The position numbers were made by a program, and so were the translations under genes. Below the pieces are notes generated by a model that had not been told where the DNA came from, did not search any database, and saw only the letters and a program-made list of their open reading frames with translations. A stretch of 64,000 bases of DNA from Acidimicrobiales bacterium (lineage in GTDB: Bacteria > Actinomycetota > Acidimicrobiia > Acidimicrobiales > MedAcidi-G1): the NCBI GenBank assembly GCA_029245675.1, contig JAQWOV010000014.1, positions 24,001 to 88,000 of the forward strand. Direction: 5' to 3'. Positions 17,048 through 26,985 of the stretch are shown one piece after another; position 1 is the stretch's first letter; the number at the start of each line of letters is the position of its first letter.

Positions 17048-17695
17048 ATGAGCGATCGGTCAACTATCAAGCGTAAACCTGAACGTGGGGTACAAGAAAA
17101 GTCTGAACTTCATGAAGTCTTAGACGAAGGTTTAGTCGCTCACGTTGGGATTATTTGTGAAGACGAAGGCAAAACTTACCCTGTAGTTATCCCAATGTTT
17201 TATGCCCGGCAAGAGGGTCAATTGTTACTGCATGGATCCGCAGCAAGCAGGCTTCTGCGTGACATCAAAAAAGGTATAGAAGTATGTGTGGAAATAACGT
17301 TGCTTGATGGGATAGTCCTAGCTCGTGCAGCCGTAAATATCTCAATGAATTATCGCTCTGTAGTGATCTTTGGAAAAGCACAGGAAATTGTTGACTATGA
17401 AAAGAAAGTTGAAGCCCTGGATCTTCTTGTAGAGCATGGAATTCCAGGCCGAATGAAAGATGTGCGTGAAAATACGGAAAAAGAAGTAAAAGCAACCACG
17501 GTACTTACACTCCCTCTTGACGAATATTCTATGAAAGTAAGAACAGGGCCTCCAATAGATGATTTTGGAGATTTCACCTCACCTGCTTGGGCAGGGGTTA
17601 TCCCTTTAGGCATATCAGTTGGTGAACCACAACCTGAAACCTCTGGAGGAGAGCGCTCAATACCCCCGTATATATCAAATTGGAAGCGTGGTTAG
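17048..17695 (+). CDS. Pyridoxamine 5'-phosphate oxidase-related FMN-binding protein
   Basis: A 215-residue flavin-nucleotide-binding split-barrel protein of the Pyridox_ox_2 type. The N-terminal helix ELHEVLDEGLVAHVGI and the strands VVIPMFYARQEGQLLLHG and SVVIFGKAQEI match the family. A GGGAG ribosome binding site stands before ATG 17048. Many such proteins are F420- or FMN-dependent reductases rather than true PNP oxidases, and the reaction is unknown. Its stop overlaps the convergent threonine aldolase stop by 4 bp (TTAG). Confidence 0.8.
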   Translation: MSDRSTIKRKPERGVQEKSELHEVLDEGLVAHVGIICEDEGKTYPVVIPMFYARQEGQLLLHGSAASRLLRDIKKGIEVCVEITLLDGIVLARAAVNISMNYRSVVIFGKAQEIVDYEKKVEALDLLVEHGIPGRMKDVRENTEKEVKATTVLTLPLDEYSMKVRTGPPIDDFGDFTSPAWAGVIPLGISVGEPQPETSGGERSIPPYISNWKRG

Positions 17696-18702
17696 AGTTC
17701 AGAAAAGAAGTCTTGAAAGACTTGAACAAGATAGTCGACATGACTGTCATCTATATCTAAGTGGGTGACTATCCGCATAGTTGGATTCCAAGGAATGACC
17801 TTGATATTTTTTTCCTCTAAGCACTTAGCAAGAGCAGCATGCAATTCGGGAAGAGGCGTGACCCATAACATGTTGCTCGCTTGTTTCACCTCTAATCCGG
17901 TAATACCTGAAAGTCCTTCAGCTATCTGTTCAGCTCGAAGATGATCTTCAGCGAGACGACCAACATGATGGTCAAGAGCGTAAAGTCCTGCAGCGGCGAG
18001 ATGCCCCGCTTGTCGTGTCCCACCACCCAACATTTTTCTTATTCGGAAAGCTTTATTTATTGTTTCTTTACTTCCTGCAAGGACTGAACCTACAGGAGCC
18101 CCCAATCCTTTTGAAAGGCATAGTGAGACAGTGTCAACAGGATTAGTGAAAGAAGAAACTGGAACATCGAGAGCGATAGCAGCGTTGAATAGCCGTGCTC
18201 CATCAAGATGTACGGAAAGTCCAGATTTATGAGCGGTTTCTGCCAATTCAGAAATTAGTTCAACCGGTTGAACAAATCCGTTAACAGTGTTTTCCAAGCA
18301 AAGAAGGTTTGTGACTGGATGATGCTGATCTGGTTCCTTAATTGCTGAAATAACATCTGAGGGATCAATTCCCCCAGTTTCATTAACTTTTATGGGCCAA
18401 GGGGACATCCCGCCTAATGCTGAGGCTCCGGACACTTCGTTTAGAAGAATGTGGTAATTCTCGCCTATCAAGTATTCGTCTCCACGCTGTCCATGGCTTA
18501 AGACGGCGCTCAAATTTGATTGTGTGCCAGATGTGCAAAATAGAGCAGACTCTTTACCAGTCAAAGCGGCAATTCGCTCTTGTAACTCGTTGACCGTAGG
18601 GTCTTCTCCGTATACGTCATCCCCAACGTCGGCTGCCGCCATTGCGGCTCTCATATCAGGAGTGGCTTGTGTCAACGTGTCACTGCGGAAATCAGCATTC
18701 AT
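17692..18702 (-). CDS. ltaE: Low-specificity L-threonine aldolase
   Basis: PLP-dependent aldolase cleaving L-threonine/allo-threonine to glycine and acetaldehyde. At 336 residues it is the normal length. The N-terminus RSDTLTQATPDMRAAM, the block DVGDDVYGEDPTVNELQ, and SLCLSKGLGAPVGSVLAG with the PLP-binding Lys are characteristic. It ends in the middle of the last codons of the convergent FMN protein (4-bp overlap). It is a single gene with no obvious operon partner, and feeds glycine and one-carbon metabolism. Confidence 0.93.
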   Translation of the reverse strand: MNADFRSDTLTQATPDMRAAMAAADVGDDVYGEDPTVNELQERIAALTGKESALFCTSGTQSNLSAVLSHGQRGDEYLIGENYHILLNEVSGASALGGMSPWPIKVNETGGIDPSDVISAIKEPDQHHPVTNLLCLENTVNGFVQPVELISELAETAHKSGLSVHLDGARLFNAAIALDVPVSSFTNPVDTVSLCLSKGLGAPVGSVLAGSKETINKAFRIRKMLGGGTRQAGHLAAAGLYALDHHVGRLAEDHLRAEQIAEGLSGITGLEVKQASNMLWVTPLPELHAALAKCLEEKNIKVIPWNPTMRIVTHLDIDDSHVDYLVQVFQDFFSEL

Positions 18703-18828
18703 GCGATCAAGATACCGCCAATCTAATGCTGACCGTCAAACATTTAGGAAATAGAAATAAAAGAAGTAAATAGTGTGTTTAAATCAGTTAGATTGGGCAG
18801 AATTTCCTGAGGGTTGATAGGAGAAATC

Positions 18829-20487
18829 TTGACAAAGACTTATGACTATGTGGTTATTGGCGGCGGGTCTGCAGGCAGCGCGTTAGCTAACAGATTAAGC
18901 ACTGATCCTAAGAACAAAGTCCTTCTGATTGAGGCAGGACGAAGTGATTGGAAAATAGATCCGATTATTCATATGCCCGCAGCGTTATCAATGGGTATAG
19001 GTAACCGGTTGTATGACTGGAAGTATGAATCTGAACCTGAACCTCACATGAATGGACGTCGCGTTTATCATGCTCGAGGAAAAGTTCTTGGAGGCTCCTC
19101 TTCAATAAATGGCATGATCTTCCAACGCGGAAATCCGATGGATTTTGATCGGTGGACAGCAATAGAAGGATGTGAGGATTGGGATTGGAATCACTGTCTC
19201 CCATATTTCAAACGAATGGAAACCTGCTTAGCGGGACCTGATGAATGGAGAGGAGGAGAAGGGCCTCTCAAACTTGAACGTGGACCGGCAACTAGTCCAC
19301 TGTTTCAAGCCTTCTTTACCGCAGTTCAAGAGGCTGGGCACCCACTTACCACAGACGTTAATGGATATCGCCAAGAAGGATTTAACGCGTTTGATCGAAA
19401 CGTTTATAGAGGGAGACGTCATTCTGCTGCCCGAGCATATCTGCACCCTGTATTGAGAGACCGGAAAAATTTACATCTAATTACTCGAGCCCATGTCACT
19501 CAATTAATTATGAAGAAAAATCGTGTAACAGGCGTCGAATACCACAAGAACAAACGTAGGTACAGAGTTGAAGCCTCTGAAGTGATTTCTTGTGGAGGAG
19601 CTTTCAATTCTCCTCAACTTTTACAACTCTCTGGCATAGGGCCATCATCGGTTCTCTTACAAGCAGGAATTTCTCCTGTTGTAGATCTCCCCGGAGTTGG
19701 AGAAAACCTTCAAGACCACCTCGAAGTCTATGTTCAGTACGCCTGTAAGGAGCCTGTATCTATGGCGCCGTATTTAAAGAACTGGAGGAAACCCGGCGTT
19801 GGACTTAAATGGTTATTTAGAAAAGGCCCAGGGGCAACAAACCATTTCGAAGCAGGCGGATTTCTACGTAGCAACGATGGGATTCTCTGGCCAAACCTCA
19901 TGTTCCATTTCTTACCAGTAGCTGTCCGTTATGACGGAACAACAATTACGCAAGGTCATGGTTATCAATTTCATATCGGTCCAATGTTTTCAAATAGCAC
20001 CGGATGGGTTCGTATTGAATCAAATGATCCTTTTGCTAAACCAAAAATCCAATTCAATTACCTGTCAACTCCTGAAGACCGGAAAGAATGGGTTGAAGCT
20101 ATAGCAACAGCAAGAAATATCATGAAACAACCAGCATTTGAAAAATTTAATGGGGGAGAAATCTCTCCAGGGCCTGAAATCTCTGAAGAAAAAGATGTCC
20201 TTGATTGGGTGCGTAGAGACTCTGAAACAGCTTTACATCCCTGCGGAACAGCTCGAATGGGTGAAGATGCTATGGGTGTGGTTTCACCGAAAACGATGCG
20301 AGTACATGGAGTAGAAGGTCTAAGAGTGGTAGATGCATCAGTAATGCCAACACTTACGAATGGAAACATTTATGCTCCTGTAATGATGCTTGCAGAAAAA
20401 GCTGCTGACTTGATTCTTGGTAACACCCCATTGGAACCAAGCAGAGCAGGACAATACCGACATGGAGTGTCGGAGAAAGATTGGTAA
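18829..20487 (+). CDS. GMC oxidoreductase (choline dehydrogenase-like)
   Basis: Glucose-methanol-choline flavoenzyme of 552 residues. The FAD-binding motif [20 protein letters not shown] signature 1 ([18 protein letters not shown]), signature 2 ([17 protein letters not shown]) and the C-terminal catalytic region [12 protein letters not shown] plus [14 protein letters not shown] are all present. TTG 18829 is preferred because an AGGAGA site stands 4 nt before it; a TTG at 18814 is possible. The DmdA-like methyltransferase begins 2 bp after the stop, so the two are co-expressed. The alcohol oxidised is unknown; choline or another quaternary or sulfonium-type alcohol would suit the neighbour. 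Confidence 0.88.
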   Translation: MTKTYDYVVIGGGSAGSALANRLSTDPKNKVLLIEAGRSDWKIDPIIHMPAALSMGIGNRLYDWKYESEPEPHMNGRRVYHARGKVLGGSSSINGMIFQRGNPMDFDRWTAIEGCEDWDWNHCLPYFKRMETCLAGPDEWRGGEGPLKLERGPATSPLFQAFFTAVQEAGHPLTTDVNGYRQEGFNAFDRNVYRGRRHSAARAYLHPVLRDRKNLHLITRAHVTQLIMKKNRVTGVEYHKNKRRYRVEASEVISCGGAFNSPQLLQLSGIGPSSVLLQAGISPVVDLPGVGENLQDHLEVYVQYACKEPVSMAPYLKNWRKPGVGLKWLFRKGPGATNHFEAGGFLRSNDGILWPNLMFHFLPVAVRYDGTTITQGHGYQFHIGPMFSNSTGWVRIESNDPFAKPKIQFNYLSTPEDRKEWVEAIATARNIMKQPAFEKFNGGEISPGPEISEEKDVLDWVRRDSETALHPCGTARMGEDAMGVVSPKTMRVHGVEGLRVVDASVMPTLTNGNIYAPVMMLAEKAADLILGNTPLEPSRAGQYRHGVSEKDW

Positions 20488-20489
20488 AA

Positions 20490-21593
20490 ATGCAATTCCC
20501 TTTAAGTTCACGCAATAGAAAGTCACCTTTCTACGAGGCACAAGTAAGACATGGAATGACTCATTTTTCTATTTATAACCACATGGTTCTCCCTGTCTCC
20601 TTTGGAAATCTTGATGCAGAATACGAAGCCCTCATGGAACGTGTATCTCTTTGGGATGTAGGAGCGGAGAGACAAGTAGAAGTTGTCGGCCCAGATGCGT
20701 TGACTTTGATTCAATACGTATCTGCTCGAGATATGTCAGACTGCCGGATAGGCAGAGTTCGCTACGCACCCTTATGCGATAACGACGGAATCATGCTGAA
20801 TGACCCAATGATTCTCAAACTCGCGGAAGACAGATATTGGATATCTATAGCTGACAGTGATGTCCTTTTTTGGTGTAAAGGCATCGCGTTAGCGAAAGGC
20901 TATGACTGCGAAATTTTTGAACCAGATGTGTCTCCTCTAGCAGTGCAAGGTCCTCGTGCTGAAGACACAGTCGCTGACTATTTGGGAGAATGGGTGCGAG
21001 ATATCCCATTTTTTGGTTTTGAAGATATAGAACACGATGGTATCCCCATGTTGGTTTGCCGCTCAGGATGGAGCGGACAAGGAGGATTTGAACTTTTCCT
21101 TCAAGATGGGAGTAAAGGTTTAGAGTTATGGGATGCTGTCTGGCAAGCAGGAGAAAAATACGGGATTCATCCTGGCGCTCCAACTTCTCTTGAACGCATC
21201 GAATCAGGACTCTTTTCTTATCGTGGAGATTGTGGAGGATCAGCAACACCTCTAGAGGTAGGCCTAGAAAAATATCTTTCTCTGGATCGTCAAGATGACT
21301 TCATCGGAAAAGAAGCTTTACTGGCTGAAAAGGAAAGAGGGTCATCACGTCGACTAGTCAAAGTTCTTCTAAGCGGAGATCGCATGCAGTTCTCAAGCGA
21401 ACATCCGTGGCCAGCTTTCAACTCTGAAGGGAAAAAAGTTGGTGAAGTCCGTATGGCTTCTTGGTCGCCGCTTCATGACTCAAACTTGGCTCTTGCTCTT
21501 GTTTCAACCTCGGTAGTGGGAGGAAGTTTCTTCACAGAGACACCAGAAGGTAAAAAACTAGAAGCAACACACTTATCTATGTTTCCAGAATAA
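20490..21593 (+). CDS. GcvT-family aminomethyltransferase, DmdA-like
   Basis: A 367-residue tetrahydrofolate-dependent methyltransferase of the GcvT fold. The overall layout and the blocks YNHMVLPVSF, VSLWDVGAERQVEVVGPDA, DVSPLAVQGPRAEDT, SGWSGQGGFELF and LERIESGLFSYRGD closely resemble dimethylsulfoniopropionate demethylase (DmdA) of marine bacteria as I recall it, more than glycine-cleavage GcvT. No other glycine-cleavage genes are nearby. ATG 20490 lies 2 bp after the GMC stop. DMSP or another methylated donor would be plausible, but phylogeny is needed because many DmdA-like paralogues do not demethylate DMSP. Confidence 0.75.
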   Translation: MQFPLSSRNRKSPFYEAQVRHGMTHFSIYNHMVLPVSFGNLDAEYEALMERVSLWDVGAERQVEVVGPDALTLIQYVSARDMSDCRIGRVRYAPLCDNDGIMLNDPMILKLAEDRYWISIADSDVLFWCKGIALAKGYDCEIFEPDVSPLAVQGPRAEDTVADYLGEWVRDIPFFGFEDIEHDGIPMLVCRSGWSGQGGFELFLQDGSKGLELWDAVWQAGEKYGIHPGAPTSLERIESGLFSYRGDCGGSATPLEVGLEKYLSLDRQDDFIGKEALLAEKERGSSRRLVKVLLSGDRMQFSSEHPWPAFNSEGKKVGEVRMASWSPLHDSNLALALVSTSVVGGSFFTETPEGKKLEATHLSMFPE

Positions 21594-21598
21594 TTGAA

Positions 21599-22777
21599 TC
21601 AAATTTTTTGAATCAAAGTTCCTGTTCCTAAACCGCCACCGCAACACATCGTGACAAGGGCATGTTCTCCACCAGAGCGGTGAAGTTCGTGAACTGCTTT
21701 CGTTGTGAGAATGGAACCAGTTCCCCCTAGAGGGTGCCCAAGAGCGATAGCTCCACCATTTGGGTTTACCCGATCCATATCAGGGTTTAATTCTTTCTCC
21801 CAAGCCAACACTACGGATGCAAAAGCTTCGTTTATCTCTACGACATCAATATCGTCAATAGTCATTCCGTTTTCTTCTAATAATTTCTGTGTAGCGCCGA
21901 TTGGCCCTGTCAACATGAGTTCAGGGTCAGAACCAACAAGACAAGTATCAATAATTCGAGCTAGCGGAGTCACTCCTAATTCAGCAGCTTTTTTACTTGT
22001 CATAAGCAACAGAGCGCCTGCTCCGTCAGAAATTTGTGAAGATGTTCCTGCAGTGTGAACCCCGTCTTTTCTACCAGTTGGCTTCAAAGCAGCTAAGGAC
22101 TCCATAGTGGTTTCACGTAGCCCCTCATCCTTGGAAATCATGATGGTTTCCTCACTGATTTCACCATCTTCACCTATTGCAGGGACTTCCACCGGGATAA
22201 TTTGAGTTCCAAATCGGTCTTCGTCCCAAGCTCGTGCTGCTCGTTCTTGAGACATCACACCAAAAGTGTCTGTATCTGTACGGGAAATTTCCCATTGATC
22301 AGCAATTCTTTCAGATCCCTCAAATTGACTAGTGAACTCAAAGTGATCAAAGTAATTTCGATTAATTGGCCGACCAGAATCAGGATCTTTAGGAGTAGTA
22401 GCACCAAAACCTACTCTGCTCATCAATTCGACACCGCAACCCACTGCCACGTCAACAGTTCCTGAAGCTACGAGAGCATAGGCGAGATTTGTTGCCTGCT
22501 GGGAAGAACCACACTGCGCATCAACTGTTGTAGCCGGTGCACTCAGTGGTAGACCTGCGCTTAGCCATGCAGTTCTAGTCACATTCATAGATTGCATCCC
22601 GACTTGTCCGACACATCCACCTACTACTTGACCTACTTCTGAAGGATCAACACCAGATCTTTCAAACAAGGCTTTCTGGACGGTCCCAAGAAGGTCTACA
22701 GAATGACTGGTGGAGAGTCCTCCATTGCGTCTCCCAACTGGGCTTCGAACAGCTTCTACAATTACAACATCGTTCAT
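21599..22777 (-). CDS. Acetyl-CoA acetyltransferase / 3-ketoacyl-CoA thiolase
   Basis: A 392-residue thiolase. The acylated active-site Cys lies in VDAQCGSSQQATNLA, the catalytic His in GGAIALGHPLGGTG and the second catalytic Cys in TMCCGGGLGTG; NEAFASVVLAWEKEL is also conserved. The order thiolase, acyl-CoA dehydrogenase, SDR on the same strand suggests a beta-oxidation-type catabolic set, though 78 bp separate it from the dehydrogenase and it may have its own promoter. Degradative versus biosynthetic direction is not decided by sequence. Confidence 0.92.
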   Translation of the reverse strand: MNDVVIVEAVRSPVGRRNGGLSTSHSVDLLGTVQKALFERSGVDPSEVGQVVGGCVGQVGMQSMNVTRTAWLSAGLPLSAPATTVDAQCGSSQQATNLAYALVASGTVDVAVGCGVELMSRVGFGATTPKDPDSGRPINRNYFDHFEFTSQFEGSERIADQWEISRTDTDTFGVMSQERAARAWDEDRFGTQIIPVEVPAIGEDGEISEETIMISKDEGLRETTMESLAALKPTGRKDGVHTAGTSSQISDGAGALLLMTSKKAAELGVTPLARIIDTCLVGSDPELMLTGPIGATQKLLEENGMTIDDIDVVEINEAFASVVLAWEKELNPDMDRVNPNGGAIALGHPLGGTGSILTTKAVHELHRSGGEHALVTMCCGGGLGTGTLIQKI

Positions 22778-22855
22778 GAAAACTCCTCAATTATTTGAAT
22801 CTCTAAAAGACTTTACCTTGATAAGTAATAATGTTGAAATCTTTGGAAATTAAAA

Positions 22856-24094
22856 CTAGATGGGAAGGTTTCCTGTAGCCGCAGAAGTTGAACCTGAATC
22901 AGTAAAAGCATTGATGGTTCTTTGCGCGATTCTCATCTGGTGCACTTCGTCTGCTCCATCAGCAAATCTTGCCCAGCGGGCGTGTTGATACATATCCGCG
23001 AGGGGAGTGTCAGTTGAATAACCTAACGCTCCATGAACTTGAATTGAACGATCAATAATGCGACCTAGAGAGTTCGCTACAAAATGTTTAGCCATAGAGA
23101 CTTCGGATTTGAAGTCTTCACCTCGATCAATTTTGTAGGCAGCATGGAGCACCATCAACTTTGACTGGTAAAGCTCCATCGTTGAATCTGCGATGAGCCA
23201 CTGAATGCCCTGTTTCTCCGCTAAGAGAGAACCATGACTGAATCGTTCTAGGGATCTCTCCACCATCATGTCCAAAGCTGTTTCTGCTTGAGCGATCCAT
23301 CTCATACAGTGTGCTAACCGAGCAGGGCCCAGTCGGTATTGTCCGAGTAGATGTCCTTGACCTCTACCTCCGAGCATTTGTGTTTCATGTACTCGTAGAT
23401 CTTCAATGAGAATTTCACTATGTCCAGTGGATCCATGCATAGTTTCAATCTCTCGGACTTCGTTCCATCCATCGTGAGGAAGGTCAACTATAAAGGCAGT
23501 ATTTGCTGCTTGAGGAAGATCAGGATCATCTTCCGTTCGCGTAATAAGGATTGCAAATTGAGCACGATGAGCATTTGAAATAAACCATTTGTGGCCGTTG
23601 ATTACCCATTCTTCACCGTCTTGGTATCCGGTAGTTTGTATCAAGGTCGGATCTGATCCAGCTACTTCAGGTTCGGTCATAGCAAAGCAAGAAGTTCCTT
23701 TGCCTTCACATAAGGGTTGAAGGTATTTTTCTTTCTGCTCATCAGTTGCCCAATGTAGGAGAGTGTGCATGTTTCCTTCATCAGGAGCTTGACAGTTCAG
23801 AACCCAAGGCCCGTATCTTGAACGTGCTGCTTCTGCCTGAACCATCGCTAGTTGTACATGCCCGAGACCCATCCCTCCCCATTCTTCTGGCATATGAGGG
23901 AGCCAAAGCCCTTCGCTGAAGGCCTGTTTCCTCATTGAGATGAGAGTCTCGATACGTTCTCCGCCTTCTTGCGGATCATGTTCTCCGTGCCCTTCGATAA
24001 GAGCTTCTCCAGGCTTAACTACGTCGTCGATAAAGACGCGAATTCGAGTCCGTATTTCTTCTAGTTCTGGGGTTAAAGAAAAATCAATAGACAT
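22856..24094 (-). CDS. Acyl-CoA dehydrogenase
   Basis: A 412-residue FAD-dependent acyl-CoA dehydrogenase. The middle-domain block CFAMTEPEVAGSDPTLIQT, the flavin contact WVINGHKWFISNA and the C-terminal RSIQVHGALGYSTDTPLADMYQHARWARFADGADEV region (split here as VHGALGYSTDTPLAD and ADGADEVH) are typical. The arrangement near the C-terminus fits the ACAD10/11-like and actinobacterial branch, where the catalytic base lies elsewhere than in medium-chain enzymes. Six bases separate it from the SDR gene upstream, so the two are co-transcribed. Confidence 0.92.
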   Translation of the reverse strand: MSIDFSLTPELEEIRTRIRVFIDDVVKPGEALIEGHGEHDPQEGGERIETLISMRKQAFSEGLWLPHMPEEWGGMGLGHVQLAMVQAEAARSRYGPWVLNCQAPDEGNMHTLLHWATDEQKEKYLQPLCEGKGTSCFAMTEPEVAGSDPTLIQTTGYQDGEEWVINGHKWFISNAHRAQFAILITRTEDDPDLPQAANTAFIVDLPHDGWNEVREIETMHGSTGHSEILIEDLRVHETQMLGGRGQGHLLGQYRLGPARLAHCMRWIAQAETALDMMVERSLERFSHGSLLAEKQGIQWLIADSTMELYQSKLMVLHAAYKIDRGEDFKSEVSMAKHFVANSLGRIIDRSIQVHGALGYSTDTPLADMYQHARWARFADGADEVHQMRIAQRTINAFTDSGSTSAATGNLPI

Positions 24095-24100
24095 AGTTAC

Positions 24101-25033
24101 TTAGAGAGTTTTTCCGGGTCTTCCAGGCCCCTCAACAGGCTTGCCATCCATGCCCGAATTGGGTTGAGCATCCGCCATCAGTTGCGCCATAACTTCAGTC
24201 AATTCTTCCGGATCATCTGGTTGAACGGCTGTTGGTCCTAAACGCCACTGTTCAGCAATTCCAAGTTTTTGTCCACCCACATCAAAGACTCGACCTGTTA
24301 CATTCTGAGCAGCCTCGCTGCAAAGCCAAACAGTTGGAACAGATATCCAACGTGGTCCGAAATTTTCTTGCCCCTCTTCATCAAGACCGGAGAAACCAGG
24401 AAGTTCAGCAGTCATACGTGTGTAAGCCCCGGGAGCTAAACAGTTAACTGTCACACCGTATTTCGCCAATTCCACCGCAGTGATCAAGGTGAAAGCAGCT
24501 ATTCCTGCTTTCGCCGCCCCATAGTTTGACTGCCCTACATTTCCATAAATTCCTGAAGGTGAAGAAGTGTTAACAATACGCCCAAAAGCTTCGCCACCTG
24601 CTTTTACTTTTTCTCGCCAATAGACAGCGGCATGATGGGTGGGAGCAAATGTTCCTTTTAAGTGAACGTTAATTACTGCATCCCAGTCACTTTCGGACAT
24701 TGAGAAGATCATTCGATCACGAAGTATTCCTGCGTTGTTAATAAGGATGTCACAACTTCCAAAAGTATCAATGGCTTGTTGTATCATTTCCCCAGCAGCA
24801 TCAAAATCTGCAACGTTGGCTCCATTGACTACTGCTTCTCCGCCCATAGCAATGATTTCTTCTACTACTGATTGAGCGGGACTGATATCGTCGCCGGAAC
24901 CATCAGTGTCTCCTCCAAGGTCATTAACTATGACCTTGGCTCCGTTTTCAGCTAGTAGTAAAGCGTGTTCGCGTCCTATGCCGCGTCCTGCTCCAGTAAC
25001 AATGGCCACACGGCCTTCACACAGGTTGCCCAT
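24101..25033 (-). CDS. SDR family 3-hydroxyacyl-CoA dehydrogenase-like oxidoreductase
   Basis: A 310-residue short-chain dehydrogenase with NAD-binding VTGAGRGIGREHALLLAENG, the insert VNDLGGDTDGSGDD typical of multifunctional-enzyme type 2 and its bacterial relatives, the NNAG motif (ILINNAGILRD) and the catalytic SNYGAAK (Tyr and Lys). It precedes the acyl-CoA dehydrogenase by 6 bp on the same strand and the thiolase after that, so the three form a plausible beta-oxidation module; an enoyl-CoA hydratase is not in this operon. Confidence 0.9.
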   Translation of the reverse strand: MGNLCEGRVAIVTGAGRGIGREHALLLAENGAKVIVNDLGGDTDGSGDDISPAQSVVEEIIAMGGEAVVNGANVADFDAAGEMIQQAIDTFGSCDILINNAGILRDRMIFSMSESDWDAVINVHLKGTFAPTHHAAVYWREKVKAGGEAFGRIVNTSSPSGIYGNVGQSNYGAAKAGIAAFTLITAVELAKYGVTVNCLAPGAYTRMTAELPGFSGLDEEGQENFGPRWISVPTVWLCSEAAQNVTGRVFDVGGQKLGIAEQWRLGPTAVQPDDPEELTEVMAQLMADAQPNSGMDGKPVEGPGRPGKTL

Positions 25034-25140
25034 TTTAAAATCTCCTAATTCAAAGGGTTGTCGTTATAGCCTGCCATCTTCACGGCCGTATCGGCTAGAC
25101 GGGGTTCACCTATTCTATACAGTTCGCCTAAAGTAAATTC

Positions 25141-26106
25141 GTGAGTAAAAGTCTTGATACCGTTCCTTATGCCAAAGGCCTTCATGAGGTCGCAGATGGA
25201 GTATTTGCCTATTTGCAGCCAGATGGCGGATGGGGTTGGAGCAACGCTGGTCTTTTGGCTTCAGATTGGTCTTCGTTACTCATCGATACGCTCTTCGATT
25301 TAAATCTAACTAGAGACATGCTGGACTCTATGTCAACAGTTACGTCTGGGCGTCCAATAGACGTTGTAGTCAATACTCATGCAAATGGAGATCACTGTTA
25401 CGGAAATAGTTTGGTGGGCGGCCGAGACGGGGTTCAAATCATTACGACAGAAGCAGCAGCACAAGAAATGAACGCTATGCCCCCGTCGGCGATCTCAGCA
25501 CTACTGGCGATCGACCTAGGAGAAACTACTAACAAGTATGTTCGCGAGGCTTTTGGCCCCTTTAGTTTTGACGACATAGATCTTCCTCCTGCTGATAGAA
25601 CGTTTCAAGGAGAATTGCAACTAGATGTGGGGGGGCGGACTGTTGAACTCATAGAAGTAGGTCCCGCTCACACCTCTGGAGATTTGATCGTTTATCTTCC
25701 TGATGCTTCCACGGTTTTCTGCGGAGACATACTTTTTATAAATGGAACTCCAATAATTTGGGACGGTCCGGTTTCCAATTGGATAGATGCATGTGATCGA
25801 ATCATTGGTTTAGAGGCAGACGTAGTCGTACCAGGTCACGGACCTCTAACTGATGCGGAAGGGGTGACCGCAGTTCGAGATTACCTTTCGTTTATAGAGA
25901 AAGAATGTAAAGAACGTCATGCATCTGGTCAGACAGCAGAAGAGGCGATTGCTGAAATTGATCTTGGTGTTTATAAAGAATGGGGAGAATGGGAACGCTT
26001 AGCTGTAAACGTTCATGCTATTTATCGTGAGATCGATGGAGAAAGTTCAGTCCAGTCCCCGTTAGAACTATTTTCAGCAATGGCTGAATTAAAGTCAGGA
26101 GTTTGA
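25141..26106 (+). CDS. MBL-fold metallo-hydrolase
   Basis: A 321-residue metallo-beta-lactamase-fold hydrolase starting at GTG 25141. The metal site motif is a variant: NTHANGDHCYGN instead of the usual HxHxDH, keeping the first His, the Asp and the last His. The other ligands are found in GPAHTSGDLIVYLP, VFCGDILF and VPGHGPLTD. The gene is followed after 3 bp by the beta-hydroxyacid dehydrogenase and the two are probably co-expressed. The substrate (thioester, lactone or other) is unknown. Confidence 0.85.
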   Translation: MSKSLDTVPYAKGLHEVADGVFAYLQPDGGWGWSNAGLLASDWSSLLIDTLFDLNLTRDMLDSMSTVTSGRPIDVVVNTHANGDHCYGNSLVGGRDGVQIITTEAAAQEMNAMPPSAISALLAIDLGETTNKYVREAFGPFSFDDIDLPPADRTFQGELQLDVGGRTVELIEVGPAHTSGDLIVYLPDASTVFCGDILFINGTPIIWDGPVSNWIDACDRIIGLEADVVVPGHGPLTDAEGVTAVRDYLSFIEKECKERHASGQTAEEAIAEIDLGVYKEWGEWERLAVNVHAIYREIDGESSVQSPLELFSAMAELKSGV

Positions 26107-26109
26107 ACG

Positions 26110-26985
26110 GTGTCTAAAGTTTCTTTTATAGGTCTTGGTGTCATGGGGTTTCCTATGGCGAAACATTTACAGGAATCGGGCTACCTGACCACTGTTTATA
26201 ACCGAACAGAGAGCAAGGCCCAAGATTGGGTCATTAAGTATGGCGGAAGTATGGCTTCCACACCGGCAGCCGCTGCTGAAGGTTCTGAAATTGTTTTTAT
26301 GTGTGTTGGAGATGATGAAGATGTTCGCTCCGTTGTTTATGGGGAAACCGGGGTACTAGCAGGAATGAATTCTGGGAGTGTTCTAGTAGACCACACCACA
26401 GCTTCGGCAACAGTGGCGAAAGAAATAGCAGAAGCAGCAAGTAAACAAGGTGTTGAATTTATTGATGCGCCAGTTTCTGGAGGTCAAGCAGGAGCGGAAA
26501 ACGGTCAACTTACAGTGATGTGCGGTGGTGATAGTCATGTCTTTGAGAATGTTGAGCCGGTTATTTCAAGTTATGCCAAAGCGGTGAATCTGATAGGGCC
26601 AGTTGGGTCAGGGCAAACAACAAAGATGGTTAATCAGATATGTATAGCTGGGTTAGTTCAAGGATTATCTGAGGGGTTAGATTTTGGGCGCCGAGCAGGA
26701 TTAGACATGGAAAAGGTTCTTGCAGCGATTAGTCAGGGTGCATCTGGCTCTTGGCAAATGTCTAACCGCTCTGAAACTATGCTTAAACGCGAATTTGATC
26801 ATGGGTTTGCTCTTGACTGGATGCGGAAAGATCTGAACATTGTCTTTGACGAAGCTAAACGTGTCGGAGCAAAACTTCCGGTTACTGCGATAGTTGATGA
26901 GTATTATGCAGAGCTCCAGCATCAGGGTCATGGACGATGGGACACGTCATCTTTGATAGAGCTTTTACAAGACGATTGTCTTTAG
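26110..26985 (+). CDS. NAD(P)-dependent beta-hydroxyacid dehydrogenase (3-hydroxyisobutyrate dehydrogenase family)
   Basis: A 291-residue enzyme of the 3-hydroxyisobutyrate/tartronate semialdehyde reductase family, starting at GTG 26110. It has the Rossmann motif FIGLGVMGFPMAKHL, the substrate-binding block DAPVSGGQAGAENGQLTVM and the catalytic Lys in GQTTKMVNQICIAG. Three bases separate it from the MBL hydrolase, and its stop overlaps that of the convergent TauD-like gene by 4 bp (TTAG). The exact hydroxyacid is unknown. Confidence 0.9.
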   Translation: MSKVSFIGLGVMGFPMAKHLQESGYLTTVYNRTESKAQDWVIKYGGSMASTPAAAAEGSEIVFMCVGDDEDVRSVVYGETGVLAGMNSGSVLVDHTTASATVAKEIAEAASKQGVEFIDAPVSGGQAGAENGQLTVMCGGDSHVFENVEPVISSYAKAVNLIGPVGSGQTTKMVNQICIAGLVQGLSEGLDFGRRAGLDMEKVLAAISQGASGSWQMSNRSETMLKREFDHGFALDWMRKDLNIVFDEAKRVGAKLPVTAIVDEYYAELQHQGHGRWDTSSLIELLQDDCL

